DNA of 64,000 bases from Gordonia sp. SL306 (GCF_026625785.1 NZ_CP113063.1:3224001-3288000); one strand, 5' to 3'; numbered from the stretch's first letter, positions 26,459 to 35,193 are shown. Made by a program: numbers and translations. The notes: generated by a model not told the origin, from the sequence alone.

Positions 26459-28159
26459 TCAGCCGCCTGGCCGCGTATCGACGGTATCGGCGTCGGCGTC
26501 AGTGTCCTCGGGGGCGGCACCGTCGGCGTCCGCGAGGCCGGAATCGTCGGTGCCGTCGGGAGATTCCTCGACGATGCGCATCGGCGCCAGCCAGAACAGA
26601 AGTAATGAACTGGCGACGATCAATGATCCGAGCACGATGTAGGCCTGGCTCAGCGGACCCATGAATGCCTCGCGGGCCCCGTCGAGGATGCGGGCGGCGA
26701 GTGGGCCCGCCTGATCGGCGAGACGGTCGGCGACGGCGCTCGCCTCGGCGAGGGACCGGCGAATGGTGCCGGCTGCGACATCGGCCTGCGCGATCAGTGC
26801 CTGCCCGCCGGCAGCGTCACCGGCAGCGATTCTCTCCTGTCCGGCCTCGACCATCTGGTCGCGGGCCGCGTCGGCCACTGGGCCGATCCGCGACGACCAG
26901 CCCGCTGCCACGATGCTTCCCGCCAATGCGATCCCGATGGCCGCGCCGACTTCGCGAGATGTGTCGTTGACCGCGGACCCGATTCCCTGGTTGTCCAGGG
27001 GAGTATTCGACATGATCGCAGTGGTCGACGTCGCGTTCGCCAGCCCGATACCGCTGGCGAAGATCCCGAGAATCCATGCGACCGAAAGATAGTCGTCGTA
27101 GTCGATGGCCCCCATGAGGATGATGCCGACCCCGGATAGCAGCACACCGCCGCTGATGAAGTACTTCACCATGTGAAAGCGGACAGCGGCCCAGTTGCCG
27201 ACCAGCGAGAAGATGCCGACGCCCGCGACGAAAGGAAGCAGGGCAAGAGCGGACTTGAGTGGCGAGTATCCGAACACCAATTGGAGTTGCTGCAGCAGCA
27301 GATAGAACATACCGAAGGAGCCGAGGAACTGCATCGCCACCGACAGGGATCCCGACCCGAAAGCGCGGTTGGCAAACAGGCGGATGTCGAGCAGCGGCGA
27401 CTCCCGTCGCAACTCGATGATGCAGAACACCCCGACGAGCAGGATGCCTCCGACGAGGCAGACCAGAACGACCGGATCATCCCAACCGCGGTGCGGCGCT
27501 TCGAGGAGACCGAACACGATGGCCGTCACGGCCAGCACCGAGGACATCGTGCCGAGATAGTCGAATGCGCCGGGATTGCGGTCTCGTGAGGTGCCGATGG
27601 TGAAGCACAACGCCGCCGATATCACCGACGACGCGGCGAAGGTTATGAAGATCGAGTGCCACGAGAAGAATTCGAGCAAGATGCCGGTGACCAGGAAGCC
27701 TGCGATGGCGCCACCGCCTGCGACGGCCGCCCAGATGCTGACAGCCATCGCACGCCGCGACTCCGGCACGCCGGAAGTGATCAACGAGAGGGTGGTCGGC
27801 ATGATGAGCGCAGCGGCCGCGCCGGCAAGGCAGCGGGTCGCGATCAATTCGGTGGGGCTACTCACCCAGATGGCGAGCAGGGATGCGATGCCGAAGATCA
27901 CGAGACCGGCGATCAGAACGCCACGGCGGCCGAATCGATCACCGACGGCGCCCGCCGGCAGCAACAGTGCGGCCAGCGCAAGGGTGTATCCGTCGACGAT
28001 CCATGTCATCTGTCCGGCGTCGGCGCCGACGTCGATGGCGATGTCGGGGAGCGCAGTGTTCAGTGCGGCCATCGCCGCGACGACCATGCTCACCGCCGCG
28101 CACGCGATCGAGATCAACCACGCAGACCGGAGGTCGTCTCGACTCATATTCGGGCGCAT
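26459..28159 (-). CDS. MFS drug:H+ antiporter, 14-TMS DHA2 type
   Basis: A 566-residue major facilitator with about 14 membrane helices. Motif A appears as GDRFGRRGVLIAG after helix 2, motif C-like sequence as VAGGGAIAGFLVTGILLE, and the proton-antiporter start as ALNTALPDIAID. The extracytoplasmic insert near residues 440-490 (VADAARDQMVEAGQERIAAG) is usual for the EmrB/QacA group. The C-terminus is an acidic tail. ATG 28159 follows GAGGTGAG. A probable multidrug or metabolite exporter; the steroid neighbourhood does not identify its substrate. Confidence 0.85.
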   Translation of the reverse strand: MRPNMSRDDLRSAWLISIACAAVSMVVAAMAALNTALPDIAIDVGADAGQMTWIVDGYTLALAALLLPAGAVGDRFGRRGVLIAGLVIFGIASLLAIWVSSPTELIATRCLAGAAAALIMPTTLSLITSGVPESRRAMAVSIWAAVAGGGAIAGFLVTGILLEFFSWHSIFITFAASSVISAALCFTIGTSRDRNPGAFDYLGTMSSVLAVTAIVFGLLEAPHRGWDDPVVLVCLVGGILLVGVFCIIELRRESPLLDIRLFANRAFGSGSLSVAMQFLGSFGMFYLLLQQLQLVFGYSPLKSALALLPFVAGVGIFSLVGNWAAVRFHMVKYFISGGVLLSGVGIILMGAIDYDDYLSVAWILGIFASGIGLANATSTTAIMSNTPLDNQGIGSAVNDTSREVGAAIGIALAGSIVAAGWSSRIGPVADAARDQMVEAGQERIAAGDAAGGQALIAQADVAAGTIRRSLAEASAVADRLADQAGPLAARILDGAREAFMGPLSQAYIVLGSLIVASSLLLFWLAPMRIVEESPDGTDDSGLADADGAAPEDTDADADTVDTRPGG

Positions 28160-28335
28160 CGCCTCACCTCATCAGATCCCCGGTCGCGGTGTTGCTGTTT
28201 CGTAATCGAGACACGCGGCGTCGGCGACGTCAACCTGAGCGCAACATGTGACACATTTATCACTGCAGTAACAAAATCCCGGCGATAGTCGGCCGTTCGG
28301 TCGACCATGACCCGGACAACCGAAAGTGGGAGATC

Positions 28336-28476
28336 ATGGCGTCATCCCGTGTCGCCTCTTCACAAGGTACCGACTACTCGCCTGTGCGCGTGCACGTATG
28401 GCGTGTGCTCTCGATGGTGGCGGCGTTGGTCGCGGTGGTCGTCGGCCTGCTCGTCATCGTCACATCTGCCGCCTGA
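28336..28476 (+). CDS. 46-residue single-pass membrane peptide
   Basis: ATG 28336 preceded by GTGGGAGA opens a 46-codon frame ending TGA at 28476. The product has a polar N-terminus (MASSRVASSQGTDYSPVRV) and one membrane helix (VLSMVAALVAVVVGLLVIVT) reaching almost to the C-terminus. A strong hairpin terminator follows within 10 bases, which supports a real short transcription unit. It is divergent from the MFS gene. I do not recognise the family; a small membrane-associated regulator is possible but not shown. Confidence 0.6.
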   Translation: MASSRVASSQGTDYSPVRVHVWRVLSMVAALVAVVVGLLVIVTSAA

Positions 28477-28484
28477 CACGATAA

Positions 28485-28517
28485 CGCGCGCCGCCGAGGA
28501 CTCCTCGGCGACGCGCG
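28485..28517. terminator. Bidirectional hairpin terminator
   Basis: CGCGCGCCGCCGAGGA (28485-28500) pairs with TCCTCGGCGACGCGCG (28502-28517) with one mismatch. It stands between the small membrane peptide gene on the plus strand and the minus-strand gene ending at 28535, so it can end both transcripts. No long T-run is present, as is usual in high-GC actinomycetes. Confidence 0.75.
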
Positions 28518-28534
28518 CGTGGTGGCGAGTCGAA

Positions 28535-28966
28535 TCAGCCTGCGTGCTTCTCGATTGCGGCGCCCACTCGAGGGAGCGCCGCAATGACATAGCCTTTGGC
28601 CTTGCCTCGCAACGAGTTGTAAGCCTTGGCCAGCGACGGCTTCGCGGTCGCGGCCTGATCATCGGTGACCGTCAACAGTGCTTCGGCTGCGGTATCGCCG
28701 TTGGCGACGAGATGATCGCCGAAGGTGACCCCGGCAGGCTTCGAGTCCCACAGCGGTGCAAGCGCCGACAAGAAGTCCGGGAGCATCTTGTCGGTCGCCG
28801 ATGCGGTGATGCCGGGCTTGACCTTCTGGGCGGCCGCGTAGGCCGTCTTCACGGCGGCGCCGCCGAGTCCCTTCTGGTCCGACACCTCGGCGTCGATCAC
28901 CTCGACAAGGTCGGCGACCACGGCGGGGCGATCGTTGTCGAGCAGGGACTGCAGCGAATCACTCAT
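28535..28966 (-). CDS. Uncharacterised 143-residue helical protein
   Basis: A small soluble, mostly helical protein: MSDSLQSLLDNDRPAVVADL at the N-terminus, a central KVKPGITASATDKMLPDF and a basic C-terminus (LRGKAKGYVIAALPRVGAAI). No signal peptide, metal motif or catalytic signature is visible. Proteins of this kind are conserved in mycolic-acid actinomycetes without known function. The ATG at 28966 has GAGGAG upstream. It shares a terminator with the small membrane peptide and is followed upstream by an SDR gene on the same strand with about 130 bp between them. Confidence 0.75.
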   Translation of the reverse strand: MSDSLQSLLDNDRPAVVADLVEVIDAEVSDQKGLGGAAVKTAYAAAQKVKPGITASATDKMLPDFLSALAPLWDSKPAGVTFGDHLVANGDTAAEALLTVTDDQAATAKPSLAKAYNSLRGKAKGYVIAALPRVGAAIEKHAG

Positions 28967-29096
28967 GAGTTCTCCTCGCGGATGCCCGGCGGCCGGGCAA
29001 AGTCGACGGCGGTTGTCCGCGTCGAGATTACTGCCCGGCCGACCGAGTTGGGGTCACGCGCACCGTGCTGTGGCGCAGACCACTCGAACTCCTCGA

Positions 29097-29882
29097 TCAG
29101 TACTTCTCGGACTGTCCTCCGTCGATGGGGATGACGGTCGCGTTGATGAACGACGACTCGTCGGAGAGCAGGAAGGCGACCAGGTGACCGACCTCCTCGG
29201 GCCGACCGAATCGCTTCATCGGGTTCACGCTGACGAACTGTCGGCCGGCCTCTTCCCAGTTCTCCGGGTCCAGCTGCTTGAGCGAACCCTCGACCATCGG
29301 GGTCATGATGGCCCCCGGTGCGATGGCCTTGACCGAGACGCCGTACTGCCCGTACTCGATTCCCGAATTACGGGTCAGGCCAACCACGCCATGCTTGGCG
29401 GCGGCATAGCCCGACTGGTTGCCGACGCCGCGAATACCGCCGACCGATGCCGTGTTCACGACACTGCCCGATCCCTGCTCCTTCATGACCGCGAGCACAT
29501 GCTTGAGGCCGAGAAACACTCCGCGCAGGTTGATCGAGAGCACTTTGTCGAACTCTTCGGTGCCGAAGTCCTGCGTGAGATCCTGCTTTCCCTCGATGCC
29601 TGCGTTGTTGAAGAACGCGTCGATGCGACCGAAGGTCTCGACGGTCCGGGCGACGTAGCCCTTGACCGCATCTTCGTCGGCGACGTCGGCGACGATCTGG
29701 ATCACCTTCGCGTCGGAGGCGACCTCGGCGATGGCGTCTGCAGTCCCGGCCAGGCCCTTCTCGCTGACGTCCACCAGAGCCAGGGCGGCCCCTTCGCCGG
29801 CGACCCGAGTTGCGGCGGCCCTGCCGAGCCCCGAACCCGCGCCCGTGATGAGCACTACCTTGTCGCTGAAGCGAGCAGTCAT
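29097..29882 (-). CDS. Short-chain dehydrogenase/reductase
   Basis: A 261-residue classical SDR. Seen are TGAGSGLGRAAA (NAD(P) binding), NNAG in FFNNAGIEGK, the catalytic Ser in NTASVGGI, and YAAAKHG with the Tyr-Lys pair. The C-terminus ends PIDGGQSEKY. An Asp at the end of strand 2 (ALVDVSE) favours NAD over NADP. The ATG at 29882 is chosen since the longer frame runs through the divergent TetR gene. The substrate is unknown; the divergent TetR regulator and the shared inverted repeat suggest inducible control. A hydroxysteroid or alcohol substrate is possible given the surroundings. Confidence 0.85.
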   Translation of the reverse strand: MTARFSDKVVLITGAGSGLGRAAATRVAGEGAALALVDVSEKGLAGTADAIAEVASDAKVIQIVADVADEDAVKGYVARTVETFGRIDAFFNNAGIEGKQDLTQDFGTEEFDKVLSINLRGVFLGLKHVLAVMKEQGSGSVVNTASVGGIRGVGNQSGYAAAKHGVVGLTRNSGIEYGQYGVSVKAIAPGAIMTPMVEGSLKQLDPENWEEAGRQFVSVNPMKRFGRPEEVGHLVAFLLSDESSFINATVIPIDGGQSEKY

Positions 29883-29940
29883 GGTGCGAACCTTCTTCCG
29901 TGAAAACCCGGCCCGTCCCATTGGCGGGTCGTACAGTCCT

Positions 29941-29967
29941 AATAACGAGACGTATGGTTCCGTTATT
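29941..29967. promoter_or_regulatory. Inverted repeat AATAACG-N13-CGTTATT
   Basis: AATAACG (29941-29947) and CGTTATT (29961-29967) are exact reverse complements placed midway in the 102-bp space between the divergent SDR and TetR genes. A 27-bp site with this spacing is typical of TetR-family operators, so it is the likely target of the adjacent regulator. Confidence 0.6.
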
Positions 29968-29984
29968 CCGGAGGGCAGGGCGAG

Positions 29985-30557
29985 ATGGTCGACGGTGAGG
30001 TCGGGCGAGGGCGAGGTCGCCCACGAGACGAGCGACTCGACGAGAAGATCCTCGACGCCACCAGGGCGCTCATCGACGAGGTCGGATATCACCAGACCAC
30101 GATGGATGCCATCGCCGCCCGTGCGGGCGTGGGCAAGGCGTCGTTGTATCGGCGCTGGCCGACGAAGGCCGCGGTCATCACCGACGCCGTCGCTGCCGAC
30201 CTCGCCGCCCCACCGGCTCCCGATACGGGTTCGGTCGGCGGGGACGCCCTGAGCTATCTGCGCGACCTCAGGCACGCGCTGACGCTGCTGGGTGGGCCGT
30301 CCGTGGTCGCCGGAGCGCTCGCCGAGCGCGGCGAGGCCGGGCAGCTCGAATTGCGTGAGATCCTTCGCGCATGGAACGAGCCGGGAGCGGCGCTCCTGCG
30401 TCGGGGGATCACACGATCGGAACTACCTGCCGACCTGCCGATCGAGGTCATCGTCGACAGCTGGACCGGGTACCTGATCTATCAGATCGTGTTGGTCCGC
30501 GTGGTGCCGTCCGACGACGACCTGCGTCGGCTCGTCGGTCTGTTGTCCGCGGGATGA
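29985..30557 (+). CDS. TetR-family transcriptional regulator
   Basis: A 190-residue TetR protein. A basic N-terminal arm (GRGRGRPRDERLDEKILDAT) leads into the HTH (TTMDAIAARAGVGKASLYRR, then WPTKAAVI). The C-terminal domain resembles the TetR_C_11/AcrR-like group (RAWNEPGAALLRRGI, DSWTGYLIYQIVLV). It is divergent from the SDR at 29097-29882 and probably represses it through the AATAACG inverted repeat. The ligand is unknown. Its stop codon is immediately followed by a large intergenic repeat element. Confidence 0.82.
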   Translation: MVDGEVGRGRGRPRDERLDEKILDATRALIDEVGYHQTTMDAIAARAGVGKASLYRRWPTKAAVITDAVAADLAAPPAPDTGSVGGDALSYLRDLRHALTLLGGPSVVAGALAERGEAGQLELREILRAWNEPGAALLRRGITRSELPADLPIEVIVDSWTGYLIYQIVLVRVVPSDDDLRRLVGLLSAG

Positions 30558-30711
30558 TCTCGATACGACTTCCTCGCTGCGCTCGTCGTCTACTCGATCA
30601 GCGGTGAAATGCTTACCGCGGGTCGGCGTTGAAATGCCTACCGCGGGTCGGCGGTGAAGTGCTTCCCGCCGGTCGAGTAGTCGGCGAGCGCAGCGAGTCG
30701 ACGTATCGAGA
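30558..30711. repeat. Composite element: about 40-bp inverted arms enclosing three 25-bp tandem repeats
   Basis: The left arm (30558-30597) runs from TCTCGATACG through CTCGCTGCGCTCG to CTACTCGA. The right arm (30673-30711) is its imperfect reverse complement, from TCGAGTAG to CGTATCGAGA. Between them are three tandem units of exactly 25 bases at 30601-30625, 30626-30650 and 30651-30675, each starting GCG(G/T)TGAA(A/G)TGC. The element fills the space between the convergent TetR gene and the MaoC gene. Single arms recur at 12276-12320 and 40255-40294. Confidence 0.82.
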
Positions 30712-30740
30712 CCCTGTGTAGCCGAAAGCCTCTCGTTCCC

Positions 30741-31601
30741 TCAGCGCGCGACGGTGAGTACCACGTTCGCCAGTGCCGGCGCGCCGTCGCGGTCGGCGAC
30801 GGTTGCCGTGACGAGAAGTTGCTCGCCCTCGTCCCAGACGTTCACGTCCAGCGTCTCACCGGGGAACACCACACCGGCGAAGGACGCCGAGTAGTCGCGG
30901 ACCGCGGTGACATCGCCACCGAGGACGACATCCGTGACGGCGCGGCAGACTGAGCCGTAGGTGCAGCGACCGTGCAGGATCGGACGCGGGAAACCGGCAT
31001 TCGCGGCGAACTCCGGGTCCGAGTGCAACGGATTACGGTCACCGCACAGCCGGTAGAGCAGTGCCTGTTGCGGGAGCGTCGGCACCGACAGTCGATGGTC
31101 GGGTTCTCGATCCGGGTAGGCCACTTTGGCGGACGCGCCGCGTTCGCCGCCGAAGCCGCCCTCGCCCTTGGCGAAGATCGACCACTGGGTGGTCCAGAGC
31201 GGACCGGCATCGTCGGAGGTCGCTGCTTCCAGGATGACGACCGCCGCGGAGCCCTTGTCCTGGACCTCGATGATCCGCGTCCGGCTCGTCGCCTTGCCGG
31301 CCGCCGGCAGTGGACGATGCGCGGTGATCTTCTCGCTCCCGTGCACCACCTTCGCGAGATCGATGTCGATGCCGGGAAAGTTGACCGTCGGGGGCTCGGT
31401 CATGTGGAACGACGCGGCGACAGCAGCGAACGTCGGTAGAACCTTCGGCGCGACGTCGTCGACGTAGGCGAGCCCGGTGGTGTCCATCGGGTCGGCCGCT
31501 GCGCCGACGGCGAGGTGATACAGCGCGACGTCGGAGGCGGACCACTCGAAGGAGACCTCGCCGAGATCGGCGCCGACGGCTACGGATGGATCGATGGGCA
31601 C
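30741..31601 (-). CDS. MaoC-family 2-enoyl-CoA hydratase (Rv3538-like)
   Basis: A 286-residue double hot-dog hydratase of the type found in the C-terminal part of peroxisomal multifunctional enzyme 2. The hydratase-2 motif is YRLCGDRNPLHSDPEFA, with the Asp and His as catalytic residues, followed by FPRPILHGRCTYG. The N-terminal half has ALYHLAVGAAADP. It starts with GTG 31601, 5 bp after the kstD stop, so the two genes form an operon. In M. tuberculosis kstD (Rv3537) is likewise followed by the hydratase Rv3538, which acts on steroid side-chain CoA thioesters. Confidence 0.88.
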   Translation of the reverse strand: MPIDPSVAVGADLGEVSFEWSASDVALYHLAVGAAADPMDTTGLAYVDDVAPKVLPTFAAVAASFHMTEPPTVNFPGIDIDLAKVVHGSEKITAHRPLPAAGKATSRTRIIEVQDKGSAAVVILEAATSDDAGPLWTTQWSIFAKGEGGFGGERGASAKVAYPDREPDHRLSVPTLPQQALLYRLCGDRNPLHSDPEFAANAGFPRPILHGRCTYGSVCRAVTDVVLGGDVTAVRDYSASFAGVVFPGETLDVNVWDEGEQLLVTATVADRDGAPALANVVLTVAR

Positions 31602-31606
31602 GGTGA

Positions 31607-33358
31607 TCAGGCTCCTGTGGTGCTCGTGGACGGTGCTGCGGTCTGCGCCTTCGCCGCGGCATCGAGGGCCGCGAGATATCCGAAGACCATGGCCGGGCCG
31701 ATGGTGGCGCCCGGGCCGGCGTAGGTGTGGCCCATCACCGGTGCGCTGGTGTTGCCCGCGGCATAGAGGCCGTCGATGACGGAGCCGTCGGCCCGCAGTG
31801 CGCGACCGGACGCGTCGGTGTCGATGCCGCCCTTGGTACCGAGGTCGCCGGGAACCATCTTGGCCGCATAGAACGGCGCCTTGGCCACCGCGCCGAGGCT
31901 CGGGTTCGGCTTGTTGGTGATGTCGCCGTAGTAATGGTCGTAGCCGCTCTTGCCGCGTCCGAAGTCGGCGTCCACACCGGAGCGTGCGAAGCCGTTGAAT
32001 CGCTCGGTGGTCGCCGCGAGGGCGTCCGCAGGCAGGCCGGTCTTCTCAGCGAGTTCGGCGATGGTATCGGCTTTGACCACCACACCCGACTCAAGCCACT
32101 TCTTCGGAAGCGGTTGGCGCGCATTGATTCCCGCGAACAGATAGCGGTTACGACAGGTCTGGTCGAAGATCAGCCACGACGGCACGTTAGTGCCGGGCCC
32201 CTCGCCCTGACCGAACTCTCCGCCGTACATCTGATGCACCGCCTCCACGTACGGCAACGATTCGTTCATGAATCGCTGTCCCTGCTCGTTGACGATGAAG
32301 GTGCCGGGAACGGACCGTTCCGACAGCGCGAACCACGGACCGCGGGGCAGCGGGATCGTCGGGCCCCACCAGGCGTCGTCCATCAGTGAGACCGCAGCGC
32401 CGATCTTCTGTCCCGCACTGATGCCGTCACCGGTGTTGGACGGTGCGCCGGTGGTCCAGTCCGAACCGATCGGCTCCCGCTGGTACTTGCGCCGCATCTC
32501 GGCGTTGTTCTCGAAGCCGCCGCACGCCAGGATCACGCCGTGCCGAGCGTGGATGGGGAAGGTCGCGCCGTCGGACTCGGCGACCACGCCGACCACGCGG
32601 CCGTCCTCGGTCAGCAGATCGGTGAGACCGGTGTTGAGACGGAGCGGAACTCCGAGCTGACGGACCCCGAGCAGGAGTTCGGCCGCGAGTGCGGCACCCA
32701 TCGCGATGAGCTTCTTGCCGCGCGAGCGGGCCCAGAAGAACCGACTACCGACCTTGGCCATCCGCAACGGCCCCCGCCAGTGCCGGAGACCGGTGTTGAG
32801 CCACCGGTAATCCGACTGCAGCACCACCATGTTCAGCGGAGCCTTGGTGTACTGCGGATGCAGGGTCTTCAGGTCGTCGCCGAGTTTGCGGGCGTCGAAC
32901 GGGCGGGGCTCGACGGACCGACCGCCGAGGCGGCCACCAGGGGCCTCGGGGTAGTAGTCGGAGTAGTTCTTCACCCATTCGAGGTCGAGCGGGGCGTTCT
33001 TCATGAGGAAGTCCAGCGCCTCGGGCCCACGGTCGATGTAGGCGTCGATGCGCTCGGCGGGCGCGTGTTCGCCGATGATCGCGTGCACGTACTCGCGGGC
33101 CCTGTCGGTGGTGTCGTCGACACCGTCCCGCTTCAGCACCGAGTTGTTCGGGATCCAGACACCACCGCCCGAGCGTGACGTCGAGCCACCCCAGTACGGG
33201 GACTTCTCGATGATGACGGTCTTCAGGCCGCTCGCGGCGGCCGTGATGGCCGCGCTCAAGCCGGCCGCCCCGGCACCGACGACGACGACGTCGTACGTCT
33301 CGCCCTCGGTCGACTGTGCCGTGGTGTTCTGTTCTGCAGGATCGGTCGCGCCGGCCAT
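31607..33358 (-). CDS. kstD: 3-Ketosteroid delta1-dehydrogenase
   Basis: A 583-residue FAD protein that introduces the C1-C2 double bond into ring A of 3-ketosteroids such as androstenedione. The FAD motif is VVVGAGAAGLSAA near residue 25. Also present are EKSPYWGGSTSRSGGGVW, the SDYYPEAPGG segment holding the conserved active-site tyrosine, and the C-terminal HTYAGPGATIGPAM with the tyrosine and glycine of the KstD oxyanion pair. The ATG at 33358 follows AAGGGA. A KstR box lies 49 bases upstream, and an Rv3538-like hydratase follows in the same operon. This is the most canonical KstD among four related flavoproteins in the window. Confidence 0.94.
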   Translation of the reverse strand: MAGATDPAEQNTTAQSTEGETYDVVVVGAGAAGLSAAITAAASGLKTVIIEKSPYWGGSTSRSGGGVWIPNNSVLKRDGVDDTTDRAREYVHAIIGEHAPAERIDAYIDRGPEALDFLMKNAPLDLEWVKNYSDYYPEAPGGRLGGRSVEPRPFDARKLGDDLKTLHPQYTKAPLNMVVLQSDYRWLNTGLRHWRGPLRMAKVGSRFFWARSRGKKLIAMGAALAAELLLGVRQLGVPLRLNTGLTDLLTEDGRVVGVVAESDGATFPIHARHGVILACGGFENNAEMRRKYQREPIGSDWTTGAPSNTGDGISAGQKIGAAVSLMDDAWWGPTIPLPRGPWFALSERSVPGTFIVNEQGQRFMNESLPYVEAVHQMYGGEFGQGEGPGTNVPSWLIFDQTCRNRYLFAGINARQPLPKKWLESGVVVKADTIAELAEKTGLPADALAATTERFNGFARSGVDADFGRGKSGYDHYYGDITNKPNPSLGAVAKAPFYAAKMVPGDLGTKGGIDTDASGRALRADGSVIDGLYAAGNTSAPVMGHTYAGPGATIGPAMVFGYLAALDAAAKAQTAAPSTSTTGA

Positions 33359-33406
33359 GGAAGTCCCTTCGTGCGCCGCGGGGTGCAACAAGTTCTTGTT
33401 CTGAAT

Positions 33407-33420
33407 TAGAACACGTTGCA
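33407..33420. promoter_or_regulatory. KstR box upstream of kstD
   Basis: TAGAACACGTTGCA satisfies all fixed positions of TNNAACNNGTTNNA. It lies 49 bases upstream of the kstD start. A second, weaker site, TGCAACAAGTTCTT at 33384-33397, misses only the last position and overlaps the leader. Confidence 0.85.
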
Positions 33421-33455
33421 GAAATGGTACGCCAGAGGAGGCCCGCAACTCCGGG

Positions 33456-33990
33456 TCACTGAGAGCTCCCGTCGTCGAGCGATCCGAACAGCGGAGGCAG
33501 ACCGCCGCGGCGCAGCATCTTGGTCCGGAGCCCCCGTGGCGATGTCACGCAGGGTCGAGCCGACCTGGCGGCGGGCGGCCGCGTCCGTGATCATCCAGCG
33601 GTAGTAGTCCTGCATCATGCGCACTGCCTTGGCCCCACCGAGGGCCTGCTGCTGGGCCGCCGGGCCACTGCCGATGATCCGGTTGACCGTCAGATAGAAA
33701 TCGTTGTCGGGATCCCTTATCGGCTGCTTGATGTACCGGAGCGGCGGGAGACCGTCCGGGCTCGCGGCGACCTCGTTGGGTGACCGGACGTCGACGATGT
33801 CAGTGACGCCCAGTGCGACGAGCTTCTGCTTATCCACATCGGTCAACGTGTTGAGTGCATTGCTGCGATAGACGACGCCGGTGTGGACGGTGGGAGCGTG
33901 GCGATCCCGACCGACGTCAGGCAGATGCTGACGGCCGCAACGGCGCCGCGGATGCCGACGGCGAATCGTGGTCAGGACAGGATTGTTCCC
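33456..33990 (-). pseudogene. Decayed secreted protein-tyrosine phosphatase
   Basis: The frame encoding GVVYRSNALNTLTDVDKQKL, GVTDIVDVRSPNEVAASPDG and an RMMQDYYRWMITD segment matches the N-terminal two thirds of PtpB-like tyrosine phosphatases. The catalytic HCxxGxxR loop is missing: the similarity stops at TLRDIATG. A possible C-terminal remnant (GLPPLFGSLDDGSSQ then stop at 33456) continues in another frame. A hydrophobic signal-like stretch (AVAAVSICLTSVGIATLP) near 33900-33950 is also in a different frame from the main part. There is no good start codon. It lies directly behind kshB. Confidence 0.7.
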
Positions 33991-34012
33991 TCCTTCTCGA
34001 GTGGGTTGTCGA

Positions 34013-35086
34013 TCAGAATCTGATGCGGGCGAAATCACCGTTCGGCCGGGCCTGGCATGCCAGGACGTAGCCGGCTTCCAGGTCGTCCTCGTCGAGCACG
34101 CCGGTGTCGGTCATCGTCACGTCGCCGTCGACGACGACACAGGCGCAGGTGCCGCATTGCCCTTCGCGGCAGGAGTAGGGGACGTCGATTCCGTGGGCGA
34201 GCATCGCTTCCACCAGGTTCTGCGATCGCGGCCAGTCGATGGTGTGAGTGTCTCCGTCGGTATCGACCTGCGCGGTCGTCGTGGCGAGGACATCGGACTC
34301 CGAGGCGGGTTCCGGTGCGCGTGGTTCCGATGTGCGCTGGGCGAAGGGGTCGCCGCGAAGAGATGCGAAGACCTCGGCGTGCACCCGTGACCGTGGTACG
34401 CCGAGGCTCGCCATCGCGTCGCGAACCGTCGCCATGAACCCTGCGGGACCACACACGTAGGAGTGGCGGTCGGCGAACGGCTCGGCCAACCGTGCGAGTC
34501 CGTCGGCGGTCGGTCGTTCCCGGACGGATTCGAGCCAGTGGATCACGACCAACCGGTTCGGGTGCCGCGCTGCGAGAGTGCGTAGTTGCTCGTCGAAGAT
34601 GATCGAGTCGGCATCGCGGTTGGCGTAGATGAGCGTGACGTGCCCACTCCCGATCGCGAGGGTGGACTTGAGAATCGAGAACAGCGGGGTGATGCCACCA
34701 CCGGCTCCCCAGAGGAGGAGGTCCTCGTCTGCCGACGTCGGCGTGAAGGCGCCGGACGGCGGGAGCAGGTCGACGACGTCTCCTTCGGACACGTTGTCGC
34801 ACAACCAGTTGGAGCCGTAGCCGTTCGCGGTGCGCTTGACCGTGACCATCAGCTCGTCGTCGCTGACCGGGCAACTGGCGAGGGAGTAGCAGCGGGCCAC
34901 CGACCCCGTTGTGTCGCTGGGGATGCGCAGGGTGAGGAATTGGCCGGGACGATAGGTGAAGTCGTGCGTGCGGTCGGCCGGCACCTCGAACACGATGGAC
35001 TTCGCGTCCCGGGTCTCGTCGATGACTCGTGAGACCCGGGCCGACGCGGGACGCGGCGGGGCCACGCGGGCGGCAACCGTCGTCAT
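34013..35086 (-). CDS. kshB: KshB, reductase of 3-ketosteroid 9alpha-hydroxylase
   Basis: A 357-residue iron-sulfur flavoreductase. The FAD domain has RPGQFLTLRIP and RCYSLAS; the NAD domain has WGAGGGITPLFSILK and YVCGPAGFM. The C-terminal plant-type [2Fe-2S] domain has CREGQCGTCAC with the fourth Cys in VLACQARP. KshB passes electrons from NADH to the Rieske oxygenase KshA, which hydroxylates steroids at C9 and so opens ring B together with KstD. ATG 35086 follows AAGGAGG. Its oxygenase kshA lies 20 kb away, and the upstream region carries a TCCCG-N5-CGGGA-type motif. Other phenylacetate-type reductases share this layout, but context favours KshB. Confidence 0.9.
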   Translation of the reverse strand: MTTVAARVAPPRPASARVSRVIDETRDAKSIVFEVPADRTHDFTYRPGQFLTLRIPSDTTGSVARCYSLASCPVSDDELMVTVKRTANGYGSNWLCDNVSEGDVVDLLPPSGAFTPTSADEDLLLWGAGGGITPLFSILKSTLAIGSGHVTLIYANRDADSIIFDEQLRTLAARHPNRLVVIHWLESVRERPTADGLARLAEPFADRHSYVCGPAGFMATVRDAMASLGVPRSRVHAEVFASLRGDPFAQRTSEPRAPEPASESDVLATTTAQVDTDGDTHTIDWPRSQNLVEAMLAHGIDVPYSCREGQCGTCACVVVDGDVTMTDTGVLDEDDLEAGYVLACQARPNGDFARIRF

Positions 35087-35178
35087 ACCAACCTCCTTCG
35101 TTGCGATGACGTCATGGTGTGTGGTGGGTCGGCTCCGCGGAGCGGCGGATTCTGTTGTCCGGGAGAGATTCGGTGGCT

Positions 35179-35193
35179 GCCCGCTGAGTGGGA
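35179..35193. promoter_or_regulatory. TCCCG-N5-CGGGA-type motif, site 1
   Basis: GCCCG-CTGAG-TGGGA is an imperfect 15-bp inverted repeat located between the divergent kshB and mycofactocin-coupled SDR genes. Related sites occur upstream of other transcription units of the second steroid block (47559, 47598, 49985, 56145, 56173). The binding protein is not known. Confidence 0.5.

Noticed and set aside
30741..33358. The MaoC-type gene after kstD as ChsH1 or ChsH2
   Set aside because: It is a double hot-dog protein of 286 residues in the kstD operon, matching the Rv3538 position; ChsH1 and ChsH2 are at 20.6-22.1 kb.
33384..33397. TGCAACAAGTTCTT as an additional KstR box
   Set aside because: The final fixed A of TNNAACNNGTTNNA is T; kept only as a weak site beside the full box at 33407.
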